Source: Bradyrhizobium sp. CCBAU 51765 (lineage in GTDB: Bacteria > Pseudomonadota > Alphaproteobacteria > Rhizobiales > Xanthobacteraceae). From it: 64,000 nt of DNA. A program made the translations under genes and the position numbers. Position 1 is the first letter of the stretch; each line of letters opens with the position of its first letter. Below the pieces are notes generated by a model. That model searched no databases. It was not told the DNA's origin and saw only the letters and a list, made by a program, of their open reading frames with translations. Of the stretch, positions 45,746 through 54,428 are shown piece after piece. The stretch covers positions 3,647,001 through 3,711,000 of the forward strand of contig NZ_CP030038.1 of NCBI RefSeq assembly GCF_015291725.1, read 5' to 3'.

Positions 45746-47131
45746 CTAGATCATTCCCGCCAACCTTAGCGTCACGCCCGCGGCACAGCTGCCGGCGAGC
45801 ACCGTCAGCATGCCCAGCTTGAACCGGAAGATCGCCGTCGCCGCCGCGATCGCCAGCACCAGCGCGGGAATGTCCACGCTCGTCAGCACCGGCATGTCGA
45901 AGTTCAGCGGAAACGCATGTACCGGAATGGTCTCGCGAAACAGCGTGTGCAGCGCGAACCAGATCGAGAGGTTGAGGATCACGCCGACGACGGCGGCGGT
46001 GATCGCGCTGAGCGCGCCGGCAAGGCCCGCGTTGCCGCGCAGGCGCTCGATATAGGGCGCGCCGACGAAGATCCAGAGGAAGCAGGGTGTGAAGGTGACC
46101 CAGGTCGCGAGCAGTCCGCCGAGCGTCGCTGCCAGCATCGGCGACAGGCCGCCGGGATCGCGGTAGGCCGCCATGAAGCCCACGAACTGGAGCACCATGA
46201 TCAGCGGGCCCGGCGTGGTCTCGGCCATGCCGAGGCCGTCGAGCATCTCGTGCGGCTTCAGCCAGTGATAGTGCTCGACCGCCTGCTGGGCGACGTAGGC
46301 CAGAACGGCGTAGGCGCCGCCGAAGGTGACCAGCGCCATCTTCGAGAAGAACAGCGCGATCTGGCTGAACACATTGGCCTGTCCGACGAACAACAGCAGC
46401 GCGATCACCGGGACAAGCCAGAGCGCGAGCCACAGTGCGCCGACGCGAATCGCGCGCGCCGCGTTGGGGCGGACATGATCGGGCACGGCATCGCCGAGCA
46501 TGCTGTCGATCACGGCGCCGCTGCCGCCAGGACCGTGACCGGCCGACGCGAACTCCGGCCGGCCCCTGCGCGCGCCGACATAGCCGATCAGGCCGGCGGC
46601 GATGATGATGATCGGGAAGGGGACTGCAAAGAAGAAGATCGCGACGAAGGCCGCGGCGGCGAGCGCGACCATAATGCGGTTCTTCAGCGCGCGCTTGCCG
46701 ACGCGCACCACGGCCTCGACCACGATGGCGAGCACGGCGGCCTTGAGGCCGAAGAACAGTGCCTCGACGACGCTGACATTGCCGAATGCGGCATAGATGT
46801 AGCTGAGCCCCATGATGGCGATGATGCCGGGCAGGATGAACAGCCCTCCCGCCATCAGGCCGCCGGCGGTGCGATGCATCAGCCAGCCGACATAGGTCGC
46901 GAGCTGCTGCGCCTCAGGTCCCGGCAGCAGCATGCAGTAGTTCAGCGCATGCAGGAACCGGCCTTCCGAGATCCACTTCTTCTCCTCGACCAGGATGCGG
47001 TGCATCACCGCGATCTGGCCCGCGGGCCCGCCAAAGCTGAGGCAGGCGACGCGGAGCCAGACGCGAAAGGCCTCGTTGAAGCTGACGCCGTGACCGGCGT
47101 CAGCTTCTGCCTGAACGTTACGGATGTCCAT
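45746..47131 (-). CDS. chrA: Chromate transporter ChrA, two-domain
   Basis: 461 residues with two CHR domains in tandem, about ten membrane segments. The first begins FRVWLRVACLSFGGPAGQIA and contains MLLPGPEAQQLA; the second repeats as FSKMALVTFGGAYAVLAYV and METTPGPLI-like (GMAETTPGPLIMVLQFVG). ChrA exports chromate and gives resistance. The ATG at 47131 follows the stop of the rhodanese-ChrB gene with no gap, so the two are translated together. Confidence 0.93.
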   Translation of the reverse strand: MDIRNVQAEADAGHGVSFNEAFRVWLRVACLSFGGPAGQIAVMHRILVEEKKWISEGRFLHALNYCMLLPGPEAQQLATYVGWLMHRTAGGLMAGGLFILPGIIAIMGLSYIYAAFGNVSVVEALFFGLKAAVLAIVVEAVVRVGKRALKNRIMVALAAAAFVAIFFFAVPFPIIIIAAGLIGYVGARRGRPEFASAGHGPGGSGAVIDSMLGDAVPDHVRPNAARAIRVGALWLALWLVPVIALLLFVGQANVFSQIALFFSKMALVTFGGAYAVLAYVAQQAVEHYHWLKPHEMLDGLGMAETTPGPLIMVLQFVGFMAAYRDPGGLSPMLAATLGGLLATWVTFTPCFLWIFVGAPYIERLRGNAGLAGALSAITAAVVGVILNLSIWFALHTLFRETIPVHAFPLNFDMPVLTSVDIPALVLAIAAATAIFRFKLGMLTVLAGSCAAGVTLRLAGMI

Positions 47132-47950
47132 CTACGCCTTCACCTTGTTGGTCGGCCAGTTGTGCGTCTCGGTGGTGGCGTCGCGGCACCAGCGGTAGAA
47201 GGCATCGTAGAGCGTCATGCCGGCCTCGAGCTGTTCGAGGTCGTCGTCGTACATCCGGGACAACCCGAGCGAGGCCGCGAGCAGGCCCGGTGCCTCCGGC
47301 GCCAGGTCCGGCCGCGCGGTGTCGGCGCCGCGCACCAGCGTCGCGAGGCGAAGCAGGGCCGGCGTTGCGATCCCGAACTCCTCGATCATCACGTCGAAGG
47401 TACAGAGCTCGCCACGGTGGCTCCAGAACACGTTCTCGATGTCGAAGGGGGCGGCACCAAAGCGCTCGCCGACGGCGACCACCTCGGATGGCGCGACATA
47501 GAGGAACGCCGCATTGGGATCGACGAAGCGGCGGATCAGCCACGGGCAGGCGATGCGGTCGACCTTCGGTCGCGCCCGCGTGACCCAGACGGTGCGTCCC
47601 TTGGCATCGCGTGGCGGCAGCTTGCGGGCGTCGACCAGCGGCAGCTTGGCCGCCTTCCAGCCCTCGAAGCCGCCCTCCAGGGTCTCGGCCTCGACGCCGA
47701 GCTGGCGCAGCCAGGCCGCGGTGCCCTGGGCGAGCTTCTCGCCGCGGAAGCAGGAGACGACGGCGCGGCGGCCGGCGAAGGTGCCGCCCCAGTCCGTCAC
47801 ATTGTCGTGGCTGAGCTTGATGGAGCCGGGGATCAGCCGCCGGTCGGCGGCAAAATCCTCCTCGGTGCGCACATCGATCAGTGCAGGCGCGTTCGCCGTG
47901 CCGATCAGCCGTGCCATTTTGTCAGACGAAATGGTCGTGAATGTAGACAT
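47132..47950 (-). CDS. Rhodanese-ChrB fusion (sulfurtransferase/chromate resistance protein)
   Basis: 272 residues from ATG 47950 (MSTFTTISSDKMARL). Residues 10-105 are a rhodanese domain with Cys67 in VVSCFRGEKLAQG as the persulfide residue. Residues about 120-270 match the ChrB C-terminal domain: WVTRARPKVDRIACPWLIRRFVDP, FDVMIEEFGI, and CR DATTETHNWP near the end. ChrB proteins sense chromate and regulate or assist ChrA. Here a rhodanese replaces the usual DNA-binding N-terminal part, so it may act in sulfur/oxyanion chemistry instead of transcription. It heads the chrA operon and is divergent from the CDF exporter gene. Confidence 0.88.
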   Translation of the reverse strand: MSTFTTISSDKMARLIGTANAPALIDVRTEEDFAADRRLIPGSIKLSHDNVTDWGGTFAGRRAVVSCFRGEKLAQGTAAWLRQLGVEAETLEGGFEGWKAAKLPLVDARKLPPRDAKGRTVWVTRARPKVDRIACPWLIRRFVDPNAAFLYVAPSEVVAVGERFGAAPFDIENVFWSHRGELCTFDVMIEEFGIATPALLRLATLVRGADTARPDLAPEAPGLLAASLGLSRMYDDDLEQLEAGMTLYDAFYRWCRDATTETHNWPTNKVKA

Positions 47951-48146
47951 GATGCGTCCTCGCAAGAAACGAACGGGACGCGATGCTTGGGCCTGTCGCC
48001 TCGTGGGGAGATCGCTCAAATCCCCATGGCCCAGATTACAGCGAAACTAAGTAGCACTGTCAATCCGCGGGACGATTGGACCTTAGAAAATTGGTGCCCG
48101 CCGTCTATATTGCGCGCCGGCAGACCTGAATCTTCCGGAGAATTCG

Positions 48147-49112
48147 ATGCATTCCCATTCCATCGAACAATGGACCCATGACCACGCCTTCCTGGGCGAG
48201 AAGCACGACGAGAACGAGCGCCGCACCTGGTTCGTGGTCGTCCTGACCCTGATCATGATGGTCGGCGAGATCGTGGCAGGCTCGTTGTTCGGCTCGATGG
48301 CGCTTCTAGCCGACGGCTGGCACATGGGCACGCATGCGGCGGCGCTCGGCATTGCCGCCTTCGCCTATCGTTTCGCGCGCCGCCACCTGGGGAATGCGCA
48401 TTTTACCTTCGGCACCGGCAAGTTCGGCGACCTCGCCGCCTTCGCCAGCGCGATCATCCTGGGCCTGATCGCAGTCGAGATCGCCTATGAGAGCGTGCTG
48501 CGGCTGTTCACGCCGGTGCCGATCGTCTACGGCGAGGCCATGGCCGTGGCTGCCCTCGGCTTGTGCGTCAATCTCGCCAGCGTGTGGCTGCTGCGCGATA
48601 GCCACGACCATCACCATCACGACCATGGCCATGCGCATGACGACCACGACGATCATGACCACGATCATCACGGCCATCATCACCATCACCACGACAACAA
48701 CCTTCGCGCGGCCTATGTCCATGTCATGACCGATGCGGCAACCTCTGTGCTGGCGATCGCAGCGCTCGCCGTCGCCATGTATTCAGGCTGGGTCTGGGCC
48801 GATCCGGCGGTGGGCCTGATCGGCAGCGTCGTGATCGCGAGCTGGGCGTTCGGCCTGATCAAGTCATCGGGGGCGGTGCTCCTCGACGTGCGCGCCGACG
48901 AGAAGCTGGAGCGGGTGATCCGAGCCCGCATGGAGGTCGGCGACGATCGCGTGACCGACCTCCATCTCTGGCAGGTCGGCCCCGGCCATTGCGCCGTGCT
49001 GCTGTCGGTGGTGTCGGACCAGCCGAAGCAGCCGGCCGTCTACAAGCGGCGGCTCGCGGGGCTGAAGGGCCTCAGCCACGTCACGGTTGAGGTCGAGACC
49101 TGCCCGCATTGA
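48147..49112 (+). CDS. dmeF: CDF family metal exporter, DmeF-type
   Basis: 321 residues, six membrane helices. It has the histidine cluster of DmeF-type Co/Ni/Zn exporters: residues 152-183 hold 17 or more His with Asp between (HDHHHHDHGHAHDDHDDH and on). Metal-site residues are in ALLADGWHMGTHAAA (Asp56, His59) and VHVMTDAATSVLA (His192, Asp196). The C-terminal cytoplasmic domain closes with VTDLHLWQVGPGHCAVLLSV. Cobalt or nickel is the likely cargo from the family. It starts 196 bases from the divergent rhodanese-ChrB gene. I do not see a DmeR-like regulator next to it. Confidence 0.85.
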   Translation: MHSHSIEQWTHDHAFLGEKHDENERRTWFVVVLTLIMMVGEIVAGSLFGSMALLADGWHMGTHAAALGIAAFAYRFARRHLGNAHFTFGTGKFGDLAAFASAIILGLIAVEIAYESVLRLFTPVPIVYGEAMAVAALGLCVNLASVWLLRDSHDHHHHDHGHAHDDHDDHDHDHHGHHHHHHDNNLRAAYVHVMTDAATSVLAIAALAVAMYSGWVWADPAVGLIGSVVIASWAFGLIKSSGAVLLDVRADEKLERVIRARMEVGDDRVTDLHLWQVGPGHCAVLLSVVSDQPKQPAVYKRRLAGLKGLSHVTVEVETCPH

Positions 49113-49205
49113 CGGGCCGCGCGAACGGACCCGCCGCGTTGTGCTGCTGCCACCAGGCTGGCAGCAGTGACGTGCTAACGCCCCGGAGGAACTCCGTGAC
49201 GGGAG

Positions 49206-50091
49206 ATGGCGGTGGGCGAGTGGGCCGGAGTTGCGATCGCGCTGGCGTCGAGCAGCTTCGGCGGGACCGCTGCGGCCATTACGCGCTATCTCGTCAACGG
49301 CGCCGATCCCATCCTGCTCGCGATCCTGCGCTGGGGGATCGGCTTTCTCTGCTTGTTGCCTTGCGCGCTTCTGCTCGGCGTGCGGTGGCCGCAACGGCCC
49401 GACTGGCCGGTGGTGATGCTGCTTGGCATCTGCTTCTTCGGCCTGTTTTTCATCCTCTATAACATCGCGGTCTCCTACACGACCGCCGCGCGCGCCAGTC
49501 TCGCGCTGGCGACGTTGCCGCTCCACACCATGATGGTCGGCGCGCTGCTTGGCGTGGAGCGCCTGTCCGCGCGCAAGATCACGGGCGTCGGCACCGCCGT
49601 GCTCGGTGTGGCGGCGGCCCTTGCCGCGGGCCTCGCGCAGAGCCCGCCCGGCGCCTGGCGCGGCGAGTTGATCATGACCGGCGCCGTGTTCTGCATGGCG
49701 TTCTACAACGTGCTATCGCGTCCGCTGATGCAGCGCTCCAGCGCGCTCGGCTTTCTCACCGTCGGCATGGGCGCGGGCGCCGGGATGCTGGTGCTTTGTG
49801 GGCCTGGTGAACGGCAGCTTTGCGGCGCTCTCGCACTTCACGGCGGCGCAGTGGATTGCCGGCGTCTATCTGGGCATTGGCGGCGGCGCTCTCGCCTTCA
49901 TCCTCTGGGTCATGGCGCTGGCGCGGGCGACGCCGACCCGGGTCGCCAATACGATGACGGTCAATCCGGTCGCCGCGGCTCTGCTGGCGGCGCTGCTGAT
50001 CGGCGAGCCGATCACGGGAAATCTTCTGGTCGGGCTGGTCGCGGTGTTCGCCGGTATCTGGATTGCGACCAGCGAGGCAAAGGCGGCCTAG
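49206..50091 (+). pseudogene. EamA (DMT) family transporter, frameshifted
   Basis: Two frames together make a full ten-helix EamA permease of about 295 residues. The first frame (49206 to about 49798) runs from MAVGEWAGVAIALASSSFGG to GMLVL; the second (about 49800 to 50091) from GLVNGSFAALSHFTAAQW to GIWIATSEAKAA. Removing the T at 49799 restores VLWGLVNGSF, so a single-base insertion explains the break. It may be a pseudogene or a sequence error. Without the repair, neither half is likely to function. The substrate would have been a small metabolite. Confidence 0.8.
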
Positions 50092-50279
50092 CTCCGCGGC
50101 GCGGTCGCCGGCGGCGGGCTCGCCTCCGGCGTCTTCTTCGGCTTCAGCGTGCCGGCATAGAACGACAGCAGCCAGACCAGAAGGAGGGCGAGGAGGTAGA
50201 CGCCCCAGGCCTGCGGCGGCGTGGTCGCCCAGCGCAGGAGGCCTTTGAATGTGCGGGGCGGGCCGGCATCGTCGCTCAT
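50088..50279 (-). CDS. Small single-pass membrane protein
   Basis: 63 residues with one membrane helix (WGVYLLALLLVWLLSFYAG, about 25-43) and a Lys/Pro-rich tail (KPKKTPEASPPPATAP). It overlaps the end of the EamA frame by 4 bases on the opposite strand. The start is 31 bases after the stop of the MFS gene on the same strand, so it may be the tail of that operon. Unknown function. Confidence 0.6.
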   Translation of the reverse strand: MSDDAGPPRTFKGLLRWATTPPQAWGVYLLALLLVWLLSFYAGTLKPKKTPEASPPPATAPRS

Positions 50280-50310
50280 GGCTCGCTTCTGCGCGAAAGC
50301 GGCTGCGCCG

Positions 50311-51468
50311 TCAATCCGGCGGCCGCTCGGGGCGGATCAGGAACAGCGCCACGAGCGCCGAGAGGCTGAGCGCAGAGGAGACGATCAGCACCTTGGCGCC
50401 CATGAGGTCGATGAGCAGGCCGAAGGCGAGCGGCGCCACGGCCTGCGCCATCCGTGCCGGGGCGCCGATGATGCCGAGACGATAGCCGAAATCCTTCGGG
50501 CCGAAGATCGACAGCGGCAACGTGCCGCGCGCGATCGTCAGGATGCCGTTGCCGGAGCCGTGGAACAGCGCGAACGCGCTCGCCGCAGCGCCGCCGAAGA
50601 TCGCGACGATCACGGCGCCGACCGGGTGGGTGAGGCAGGCGAGCCGTGTCGACCACAGCGGATGGAAGCGGCTGAGGAAACCGGCCTCGAGCATGCGCGC
50701 CCCGACCTGCGCCGGGCCGATCAATGCGCCGGCCGCGATCGCCTCGGCCGGCGTCGCCCCTGTCGCCTCCAGGATCCGCGGGAAATGCGCGGCCATCGCG
50801 CCGGTGACGGTCCAGACCGCGGCGAAGATGAAGGCCAGCAGGAGCATGGTGCGGTCGAGCGGCAGATGCGGCTTCTCGGTCGCAGCCGCGGCCTGCTTCG
50901 CGCCCTTGATCGCCGGCAGCATGAAGAAATTGAGCGGCAGGCCGATCAGGACGTTGGCGGCGGCCCATGCAAAACAGGTGTCGCGCCAGCCGATATGGGC
51001 GATGCCCCAGGCGGTGAGCGGCCAGCCGACGGTGGAAGCGAAGCCCGCCATCAGCGTGATGCCGGTGATGGGCCGGCGTGCCTCGGTGCCGTAGATGCGC
51101 CCCAAAGCTGCGAAGGCGGCGTCATAGAGCCCCATCGCCATGCCGATGCCGAGCACGAGCCAGGCGATCGCCATCACCGCGATCGATTGCGAGAACCCAA
51201 GGAGCACGAGGCCGGCGGCGATGATCAGGTTCGAGGCCGACAGCACCTGACGGCCGCCGACGAGGTCGATCTGCCGTCCGATACGCGGGCCGAGCATGGC
51301 CGAGATCACCAGCGCGGCCGAAAACGCGCCGAAGATCCAGTTGGAGGAGACGCCGAGGTCGTGCGCCATGGGATCGGCGAGCAGCGCCGGCACATAATAG
51401 CTCGAGGCCCAGGCCAGGGTCTGCGTGGTACCGAGCGCCAGGATGATCGGAAGCTGGCGCCGGGTCAT
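50311..51468 (-). CDS. MFS transporter
   Basis: 385 residues from ATG 51468 (MTRRQLPIILALGTTQTLAW), with twelve hydrophobic segments in two halves separated by a charged loop (MLPAIKGAKQAAAATEKPHL). The motif GPRIGRQIDLVGGRQVLSAS between TM2 and TM3 is the MFS A motif. Substrate unknown. It lies head to head with the adenylate cyclase gene, with a spacer of about 170 bases. Confidence 0.85.
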   Translation of the reverse strand: MTRRQLPIILALGTTQTLAWASSYYVPALLADPMAHDLGVSSNWIFGAFSAALVISAMLGPRIGRQIDLVGGRQVLSASNLIIAAGLVLLGFSQSIAVMAIAWLVLGIGMAMGLYDAAFAALGRIYGTEARRPITGITLMAGFASTVGWPLTAWGIAHIGWRDTCFAWAAANVLIGLPLNFFMLPAIKGAKQAAAATEKPHLPLDRTMLLLAFIFAAVWTVTGAMAAHFPRILEATGATPAEAIAAGALIGPAQVGARMLEAGFLSRFHPLWSTRLACLTHPVGAVIVAIFGGAAASAFALFHGSGNGILTIARGTLPLSIFGPKDFGYRLGIIGAPARMAQAVAPLAFGLLIDLMGAKVLIVSSALSLSALVALFLIRPERPPD

Positions 51469-51639
51469 CCGCGCGGGCTTCCGATTTCGGCCGACGAAGT
51501 CATCATCGCCGACATTTGCCGTTCGCGCGGCGAGGGCGTCAACCGGCGCTGCGACATATTCGACCTGCAGGGGATGGGAGCCTGGTGCACACGCGGGCCT
51601 GCGCCTTTCGCTCGTCACGAATGCACGCCATAATGGCGC

Positions 51640-52899
51640 ATGCAATTGACCTCGCGCCTTGCGCTGATGAACTGGCTGACGGGCCAGGGGCTGACTGGCC
51701 TGCCCGAAAACGAGCTGCTCCGCGGCTTCTGCGAGCGCTGCTGCGCCGAGGGGCTGGAACTGTCGCGCGGGCTCGTCGTCATCGACACGCTGCATCCGAT
51801 CTATGAGGGCCGGGGCTTTCGCTGGAGCGACCGGCCCAGCAACGAGAGCGATGCGTTCGAATACGGCTCGACCGCCGACGGCGACGCGGCAAAGAGCTGG
51901 CGCCGGTCGGTGTTCTTCCACATGCTCGAGAATGGCCACGACGAGATGGTGATCGATCTCGCGGAGGCCCCGTCGATGGATTTCTCGCAGATCGGCGAAC
52001 TCGCCGAAAAGGGCCACAAGCACTATCTCGCCTTCGTGCATCGGTTCGGCGAGAATGGCGCGCTCGGCCTGATGGATTGCCTCTATTCATGCTGGACCAC
52101 CCGCCGCGAGAGCGGTTTCTCCGGACTGGAGCTGGAGGCGCTGCGCGATCTCGTGCCGGTGCTGGGGCTCGCGATCAAGTCGGCACAGCAGGTCGACATC
52201 GTGCGCACGCTCGGCCGGGTCTATCTCGGCCGCGATGCCTCCGAGCAGGTGCTGCGCGGGCGCATCTCCCGCGGCGTCACCGAGCGCATCAACGCGGTGC
52301 TTTGGTATTCGGACCTGCGCGGCTCGACCGGGATCAGCGAGAGCATCGGCCCCGACGAGATCATTCCGTTCCTCAACGACTATGCGCAGACGGTGATCGA
52401 CGCGATCCACCACGCCGGCGGCGACGTGCTGAAGCTGATCGGCGACGGTGTGCTGGCGATGTTCTGGGGCGAGGATATGGCGGATGCGCGACGGGCCGCG
52501 CTGCGGGCCGAGCACCTGTTCCGCAAGAATGTCGCTGCGCTGAACAAGCGGCGGGCGGCGGAGGGCCGTCCGACCACGTCGGCCTATGTCGGCCTGCATG
52601 TCGGCCAGGTCTTCTACGGCAATATCGGCAGCGAGGACCGGCTTGATTTCACCGTGGTCGGCCCGACCGTCAACGAGGTCAGCCGCATCGCCTCGATGAG
52701 CCGCTCGGTCGACCGCGAGCTGCTGGCCTCATCCGAGTTCTATGGTGGCCTCGATGCCGCCGGCCGGCGCTATCTCGTCTCCACCGGCCGCTACGCCCTG
52801 CGCGGCATCGGACGCGCGCAGGATCTCTATACGCTTGATCCGGAGGTCGACGCGAACGAGCCGGTGACGGGGAGCTACGAGCGCTATCTGGCGGGTTAG
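51640..52899 (+). CDS. Class III adenylate/guanylate cyclase
   Basis: 419 residues. Residues 1-200 form an uncharacterised N-terminal domain that may be a sensor, with no membrane segment. The cyclase domain (about 205-400) has both metal Asp residues (Asp225 in YSDLRGST, Asp269 in KLIGDGVLA), the purine-recognition Lys265, the second Asp in EDRLDFTVVG, and the transition-state region NEVSRIASMSRSVDRE. Asp and Lys at the purine positions favour ATP as substrate, giving cAMP. The signal sensed is unknown. Rhizobiales carry many such cyclases. Confidence 0.9.
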   Translation: MQLTSRLALMNWLTGQGLTGLPENELLRGFCERCCAEGLELSRGLVVIDTLHPIYEGRGFRWSDRPSNESDAFEYGSTADGDAAKSWRRSVFFHMLENGHDEMVIDLAEAPSMDFSQIGELAEKGHKHYLAFVHRFGENGALGLMDCLYSCWTTRRESGFSGLELEALRDLVPVLGLAIKSAQQVDIVRTLGRVYLGRDASEQVLRGRISRGVTERINAVLWYSDLRGSTGISESIGPDEIIPFLNDYAQTVIDAIHHAGGDVLKLIGDGVLAMFWGEDMADARRAALRAEHLFRKNVAALNKRRAAEGRPTTSAYVGLHVGQVFYGNIGSEDRLDFTVVGPTVNEVSRIASMSRSVDRELLASSEFYGGLDAAGRRYLVSTGRYALRGIGRAQDLYTLDPEVDANEPVTGSYERYLAG

Positions 52900-52920
52900 G
52901 CCTCGCTGTCTCGACATGCT

Positions 52921-53009
52921 CCGTCATTGCGAGGGGCTCTTGCGACGAAGCAATCCAGACTGTCTCCGTGGAAAGATTCTGGATTGCTTCGCTTCGCTCG
53001 CAATGACGG
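52921..53009. repeat. CGTCATTGCGAG repeat, short copy
   Basis: CCGTCATTGCGAG at the left tip and CTCGCAATGACGG at the right tip are exact inverses. The middle pairs AAGCAATCCAGACTGTC with GATTCTGGATTGCTTCG. It lies between convergent genes (cyclase, MFS), and could stop transcription from both. Confidence 0.85.
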
Positions 53010-53014
53010 CGTGG

Positions 53015-54259
53015 TTAGCATTGCGCCGCCACTTCGTCCCCCACCATGTCCGGCTGCCGGTCCAGTGCGACCGCCGGTGACAGCAGGATCACCAGCGCCT
53101 GCAGGCCGAAGACGGCGGCGGCGAGATAGAGGCACGCTTCCGCGCTCCAGAGGCCGCCGACGATAGCGCCCAGCGCCGAGCCGAGCGGACGGGCGCCATA
53201 GCTCATGATGTTGATGGCGGAGACGCGTCCCAGGAGGCGCGGCGGCGTCACCGACTGGCGCAGCGTCGTGGTCGAGATCACCCACAGGATCGGACCGACG
53301 CCGAGCAGGAAGAAGCTCAAGCCCGCGAGCCACGGCGAGGGCAGCAGCACCGTCAGCGCCATCACCAATGCGGCGACGAAGCCGGTGACGGGGCCGAGTC
53401 CGACGACGGTGCCAAACGCGATACGCTGCATCACGCGCGTGGCGAGGAGCGCGCCGATCACCATGCCGACGCCGTACATCGTCAGCACCGCGCCGACACC
53501 GGCCGCCGTCAATCCGAGATGGCGCACGGCATAGGGCACGAACACGGCGATCTGCAGGAACCAGCCGGTGTTGAAGATGAACTGGGTGATGAACACCGGC
53601 CGCAACAGCGGATGGTGGAACACGAAGGCCGCGCCCTCGCGGATCTCCTGGAGCGGATGGCGTCGCGGCGCCGGCCCGCGCGCGGGCTCGTAGATGCCGG
53701 AGAGCAGCACGACGGCGATGGCCGAGAGTGCCGCGGCAAAGCCGAAGGCCGGGCTGGCGCCCCACCATCCCACCAGCGCGCCGCCGAGCGCAGGGCCGCT
53801 GGCGAAGGCGATGGTGCGCGCGAGCTCGATCCGCGCATTCGCCGCGGGCAACAGCTCCGAGCTCACCAGCGAGGGCACCAGCGCCGGCGCGGCGACGCTG
53901 TAGACGACGGTGCCGCACACGGCAGCGAAGCCGAGCAGGGCCAGCAGCGGCAAGTCGAGGGCCCCCAGCGCCAGCAGGAGGACGATGGCGGCGAGCGCTG
54001 CCGCCCGCAACGCCTCGGCGCCCGCCATCAGCCGGCGGCGGGAGATGCGGTCCGCGAGCACGCCGGCGGGAATGGCGAACAGCACGAAGGGCAGGGTGAG
54101 CGCGGTCTGAAGCAGGCCGGTCTGCCCTTCGGCCACCCCCAGCGTCAGCACGGCGACGATGGGCGCCGCGGCGAGCGCGACCTGCTCGGCCGATTGCGCC
54201 GCGAGATTCGACCAGGCGAGGCGGTTGAAGGTGTCCGGGAGGCGAGGGGGCGTTGACAT
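53015..54259 (-). CDS. MFS exporter, EntS/MFS_3-like
   Basis: 414 residues, twelve hydrophobic segments. The N-terminus FNRLAWSNLAAQSAEQVALAA is typical of the MFS_3 (enterobactin exporter-like) group, as is the A motif AGVLADRISRRRLM. A central loop (YEPARGPAPRRHPLQEIREG) joins the halves. Substrate unknown. It shares a divergent promoter region with mntH, so manganese or iron control is possible, but the Mur-like box lies nearer mntH. Confidence 0.85.
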   Translation of the reverse strand: MSTPPRLPDTFNRLAWSNLAAQSAEQVALAAAPIVAVLTLGVAEGQTGLLQTALTLPFVLFAIPAGVLADRISRRRLMAGAEALRAAALAAIVLLLALGALDLPLLALLGFAAVCGTVVYSVAAPALVPSLVSSELLPAANARIELARTIAFASGPALGGALVGWWGASPAFGFAAALSAIAVVLLSGIYEPARGPAPRRHPLQEIREGAAFVFHHPLLRPVFITQFIFNTGWFLQIAVFVPYAVRHLGLTAAGVGAVLTMYGVGMVIGALLATRVMQRIAFGTVVGLGPVTGFVAALVMALTVLLPSPWLAGLSFFLLGVGPILWVISTTTLRQSVTPPRLLGRVSAINIMSYGARPLGSALGAIVGGLWSAEACLYLAAAVFGLQALVILLSPAVALDRQPDMVGDEVAAQC

Positions 54260-54383
54260 GGCTCATATCCTGCAAAGGCGAATTGGCACCAATGTTCACC
54301 CTGACGACCACCGGGCCCACCCGCTTCCCGATAACAGGGGCGGCCGGCACAGTCCTGGGCGCGAACGGTCCGGCTAGATGCAG

Positions 54384-54400
54384 TTGCAAATGAGTTGCAA
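54384..54400. promoter_or_regulatory. Mur/Fur-like box in the mntH promoter
   Basis: Two TTGCAA hexamers (54384-54389 and 54395-54400) around ATGAG, preceded by TGCAG. The arrangement resembles Fur-family boxes of Rhizobiales, where Mur represses mntH when manganese is plentiful. It lies 28 bases before the mntH ATG at 54429, where a repressor could block RNA polymerase. Confidence 0.6.
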
Positions 54401-54428
54401 TAAGAATGAACTTGGGTATTGTGCCGGC

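Noticed and set aside
48601..48700. Tandem repeat array at CACGACCATCACC
   Set aside because: It is the coding sequence of the histidine-rich metal loop of the CDF exporter.
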